Assembly (NCBI GenBank): GCA_964473355.1
Contig: CAYYOS010000046.1
Coordinates: 1 to 16,871, forward strand
Origin: CAYYOS01 sp964473355
Lineage (GTDB): Bacteria; Pseudomonadota; Gammaproteobacteria; Burkholderiales; REEB80
Length of the DNA: 16,871 bases
Direction of reading: 5' to 3'
Every line of letters begins with the position of its first letter. Position 1 is the first letter of the stretch. The position numbers were made by a program, and so were the translations under genes. Shown piece after piece: positions 15,086 through 16,871 of the stretch. The notes below the pieces were generated by a model that worked only from the letters and a program-made list of their open reading frames with translations, searched no databases and had not been told where the DNA came from.

Positions 15086-15914
15086 GTAAGTCTACCGCCG
15101 CTAAAATTTGTAGTGCTTGTTTGGTTGCTGCCACATCATGCACACGCACAATGGTGGCACCGTTTTGGATGGCTAAAATTGCGGCGCTAATACTGGCCGG
15201 TAAACGCTCGTCTACTTCAGCGCCGGTGATTTTACCCAACATGGATTTGCGTGACAAGCCAACCATGATGGGAACGTTCAAGTCTAAAAACTGCTGTAAG
15301 CGACGAAGTAACGTTACATTATGCGCTAAGGTTTTACCAAAGCCAAAACCCGGGTCGAGGACAATCCTATTTTGCGCTACCCCGCATGACATCAATGCAG
15401 ACAGGCGCTCGCTAAAGAAGCTTTTAACTTCTGTCACCACGTCATCGTAGAACGCGTCTACTTGCATAGTAGCGGGGTTGCCTTTTTTATGCATCACACA
15501 CAAACCCACATTATGTGCAGCAATGACTTCCATCGCACCCTCGGCTTGAAACGCGTTAACGTCATTAATCATGTCCGCACCAGCAGAGATGGCCGCAATC
15601 ATCACCTCGGTTTTTTGTGTATCTACCGATAAGGCAGCGCCGCAGCCGCTTAAACCTTCCAGCACCGGTAAAACGCGTTGTAACTCCAGATCCACATTTA
15701 CGGCCTGGGCGCCGGGGCGCGTGGATTCGCCACCAATATCAATAATGTCAGCGCCTTCGTTGATAAGCCGGCGGGCATGGGCAAGCGCTGCGGCGGTTGC
15801 AGCAAACTGACCACCGTCCGAGAAAGAATCCGGCGTCACGTTGACGATGCCCATGATTAAGGGGCGATCTAGGGGAAATTGGAAACTTCCGCAATGAAAT
15901 ATGGCGGGTGGCAC
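15078..15914 (-). CDS. folP: Dihydropteroate synthase
   Basis: FolP joins 6-hydroxymethyl-dihydropterin pyrophosphate with p-aminobenzoate to give dihydropteroate in folate synthesis; it is the target of sulfonamides. The 278-residue TIM-barrel protein shows MGIVNVTPDSFSDGG (21-35), IDIGGESTRPGA (58-69), SVDTQK (96-101), the NDVNAF strand (117-122), LDPGFGFGKT (186-195), VGLSRKSMLG (218-227) and the terminal VRVHDV (257-261). The usual M-H-x-Q-G loop here reads MHKKGNPATMQ (141-151), a modest deviation. The start is GTG at 15914 with GAGG ten bases before it; no ATG upstream fits. It overlaps glmM by eight bases, and the 268-base gap to ftsH holds repeats. Confidence 0.97.
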   Translation of the reverse strand: MPPAIFHCGSFQFPLDRPLIMGIVNVTPDSFSDGGQFAATAAALAHARRLINEGADIIDIGGESTRPGAQAVNVDLELQRVLPVLEGLSGCGAALSVDTQKTEVMIAAISAGADMINDVNAFQAEGAMEVIAAHNVGLCVMHKKGNPATMQVDAFYDDVVTEVKSFFSERLSALMSCGVAQNRIVLDPGFGFGKTLAHNVTLLRRLQQFLDLNVPIMVGLSRKSMLGKITGAEVDERLPASISAAILAIQNGATIVRVHDVAATKQALQILAAVDLHE

Positions 15915-16001
15915 GGGACGGAAACCTCAGAGAGAAAAATAAATGGCGCTTAACATCAGGCCAAATGGCTTATGGCTTCTGACCCCTATTCTCTGAGTTG
16001 G

Positions 16002-16021
16002 ATTCCCGCCTACGCGGGAAT
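16002..16021. repeat. Perfect palindrome of the ATTCCC-N8-GGGAAT (dRS3-like) type
   Basis: ATTCCCGC and GCGGGAAT form an 8-pair stem around the 4-base loop CTAC. The pattern ATTCCC-N8-GGGAAT equals the consensus of the dRS3 repeats described in Neisseria, and similar elements are dispersed in other proteobacteria. It lies between ftsH and folP on the transcribed strand, so it would also form an mRNA hairpin there. It is present once in this window; whether it is a repeat in this genome is inferred from the resemblance. Confidence 0.65.
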
Positions 16022-16112
16022 AACGCAAGTGCTGCCGAAGAATGTTGGGTTTCAGATTTGGGGTTGCGGGTTTAATTTTTGCCTTTTGATTTTTGATTAT
16101 TGCTTTGCCTTT

Positions 16113-16134
16113 CGAGCATAAGGCGCAATGCTCG
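16113..16134. repeat. 7-base inverted repeat downstream of ftsH
   Basis: CGAGCAT and ATGCTCG pair perfectly around AAGGCGCA, 49-70 bases after the ftsH stop. On the ftsH strand it is followed by AAAGGC, not by a T tract, so it may stabilise the 3' end or cause pausing but is not a standard terminator. Confidence 0.4.
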
Positions 16135-16182
16135 TTGTTTAGTACGCCCTACATTACTGATCCCTTGATCCCTGTCTTCAGA

Positions 16183-16871
16183 TTACGCCGGACGCGTGGT
16201 AGCTGTGGCGGGCGTGCCTGTTGCATCGGGGGGTGGAGGCGGAACAACGGGCGCAGTGGGTTTAGGCGGGCGGGGCGCGCGACCAGCCATGATGTCATCG
16301 ATTTGATCAGATTCCAGCGTCTCCCACTCCAGTAAAGAGTTCGCCATAATCTCCACTTTTTCGCGGTGGTCTTCGATCAACTTGCGGGCGATTTTATAGC
16401 GCTCGTCAATAATGCGATGAATTTCCGCGTCCACTTTTTGCATGGTGGCTTCACTTAAGTTTTTATGCGTCGTAACGCTGCGGCCTAGAAAAACCTCGCC
16501 CTCGTTTTCACCAAATACCATCGGTCCCATGGCATCGCTCATACCCCACTGAGTAACCATACGTCGAGCCAAATCAGTGGCTCGTTCAATGTCATTGCCG
16601 GCGCCGGTAGTCATTTGCTTCATAAAAATTTCTTCGGCGATACGGCCACCCATGAGCACTGAAATATTTTCTAGTATCCGCTCTCTATCCATGCTGTAAC
16701 GATCCTCGGTGGGCAATTGCATGGTTACGCCCAAAGCTCGGCCGCGAGGAATAATGGTCACCTTGTGTACGGGATCGGCTCGCGGAAAAAGTTTTGCAAC
16801 CACCGTGTGACCGGACTCGTGGTATGCGGTGTTGCGCCGTTCATCTTCCGGCATAACCAAGGAACGCCGTT
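16183..16871 (-). CDS. ftsH: ATP-dependent zinc metalloprotease FtsH, 5' end missing
   Basis: FtsH is the membrane-anchored AAA+ protease that degrades unassembled membrane proteins and short-lived regulators. The frame is open to the window edge and starts with RRSLVMPEDERRNTAYHESG, just after the AAA+ domain, so only 228 C-terminal residues are visible of about 640. The zinc motif HESGH (visible residues 17-21) is the HEXXH form with serine in place of the alanine of E. coli; GAGNDIERATDLARRMV carries the region of the third zinc ligand, and NEGEVFLGRS and the helical end of the protease domain follow. The C-terminus is a proline/threonine/alanine-rich tail (PPKPTAPVVPPPPP and on). It is upstream of folP and glmM, the usual order, but separated from folP by 268 bases. 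Confidence 0.97.
   Translation of the reverse strand, partial: RRSLVMPEDERRNTAYHESGHTVVAKLFPRADPVHKVTIIPRGRALGVTMQLPTEDRYSMDRERILENISVLMGGRIAEEIFMKQMTTGAGNDIERATDLARRMVTQWGMSDAMGPMVFGENEGEVFLGRSVTTHKNLSEATMQKVDAEIHRIIDERYKIARKLIEDHREKVEIMANSLLEWETLESDQIDDIMAGRAPRPPKPTAPVVPPPPPDATGTPATATTRPA

Larger units (their letters stand above)
15915..16182. other. 268-base ftsH-folP gap with repeats
   Basis: The longest non-coding stretch in the window. It is AT-richer and lower in complexity than its flanks. It contains a perfect 20-base palindrome (16002-16021), a 7-base inverted repeat with an 8-base loop (16113-16134), two TTTTGAT copies in tandem (16084-16097) and two TGATCCCT copies in tandem (16158-16173). 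I found no convincing gene, promoter or T-tailed terminator for the minus-strand genes. Confidence 0.6.

Noticed and set aside
16113..16134. Intrinsic terminator of ftsH
   Set aside because: The stem is good but the bases after it on the ftsH strand are AAAGGC, with no T tract.

Overview
This window is an ordinary-looking chromosomal stretch from a proteobacterium, with moderate GC, dense genes and standard start and stop usage. Gammaproteobacteria is the best guess. The carB-greA pair, the ftsH-folP-glmM order and a DUF3301-type protein point there; the HESGH form of the FtsH metalloprotease motif is also frequent in Betaproteobacteria, so that class is not excluded. No mobile element, CRISPR array, rRNA or tRNA was seen. 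No gene-free stretch exceeds 300 bases; the longest, between folP and ftsH, is 268 bases.

Layout. (1) Positions 2-3041, plus strand: the 3' four-fifths of carB, then greA 13 bases later. (2) 3062-3466, minus strand: an unrecognised 134-residue protein, convergent with greA and divergent from the next genes. (3) 3667-6429, plus strand: a secreted PstS-like binding protein followed 3 bases later by a membrane GGDEF-EAL protein. There are no ABC-transporter genes beside them, so I read the pair as a periplasmic sensor that feeds c-di-GMP signalling. (4) 6468-9032, minus strand: rhlE-type DEAD-box helicase, SirB1-type protein (overlapping by 23 bases) and a DUF3301 protein. The rhlE leader can fold two hairpins, one of which hides the ribosome binding site. 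(5) 9187-13541, minus strand: typA, rmuC and corA. corA starts on a TGATG overlap with the rmuC stop, but its codon 38 is an in-frame TAG, so full-length CorA cannot be made by normal translation. (6) 13712-16871, minus strand: glmM, folP and the 3' part of ftsH. The 268-base ftsH-folP gap carries a perfect 20-base palindrome of the ATTCCC-N8-GGGAAT type and several short tandem repeats.

Functionally this is mostly housekeeping: arginine/pyrimidine precursor synthesis, transcript cleavage, peptidoglycan precursor and folate synthesis, membrane proteolysis, ribosome-associated GTPase, RNA helicase, magnesium transport. In the related genomes I know, carB-greA and ftsH-folP-glmM lie close together and point the same way. 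Here they face each other across about 10 kb, which suggests an inversion. The points most worth a second look are the binding-protein/GGDEF-EAL pair, the amber codon in corA, the rhlE leader structure, and the palindrome in the ftsH-folP gap.
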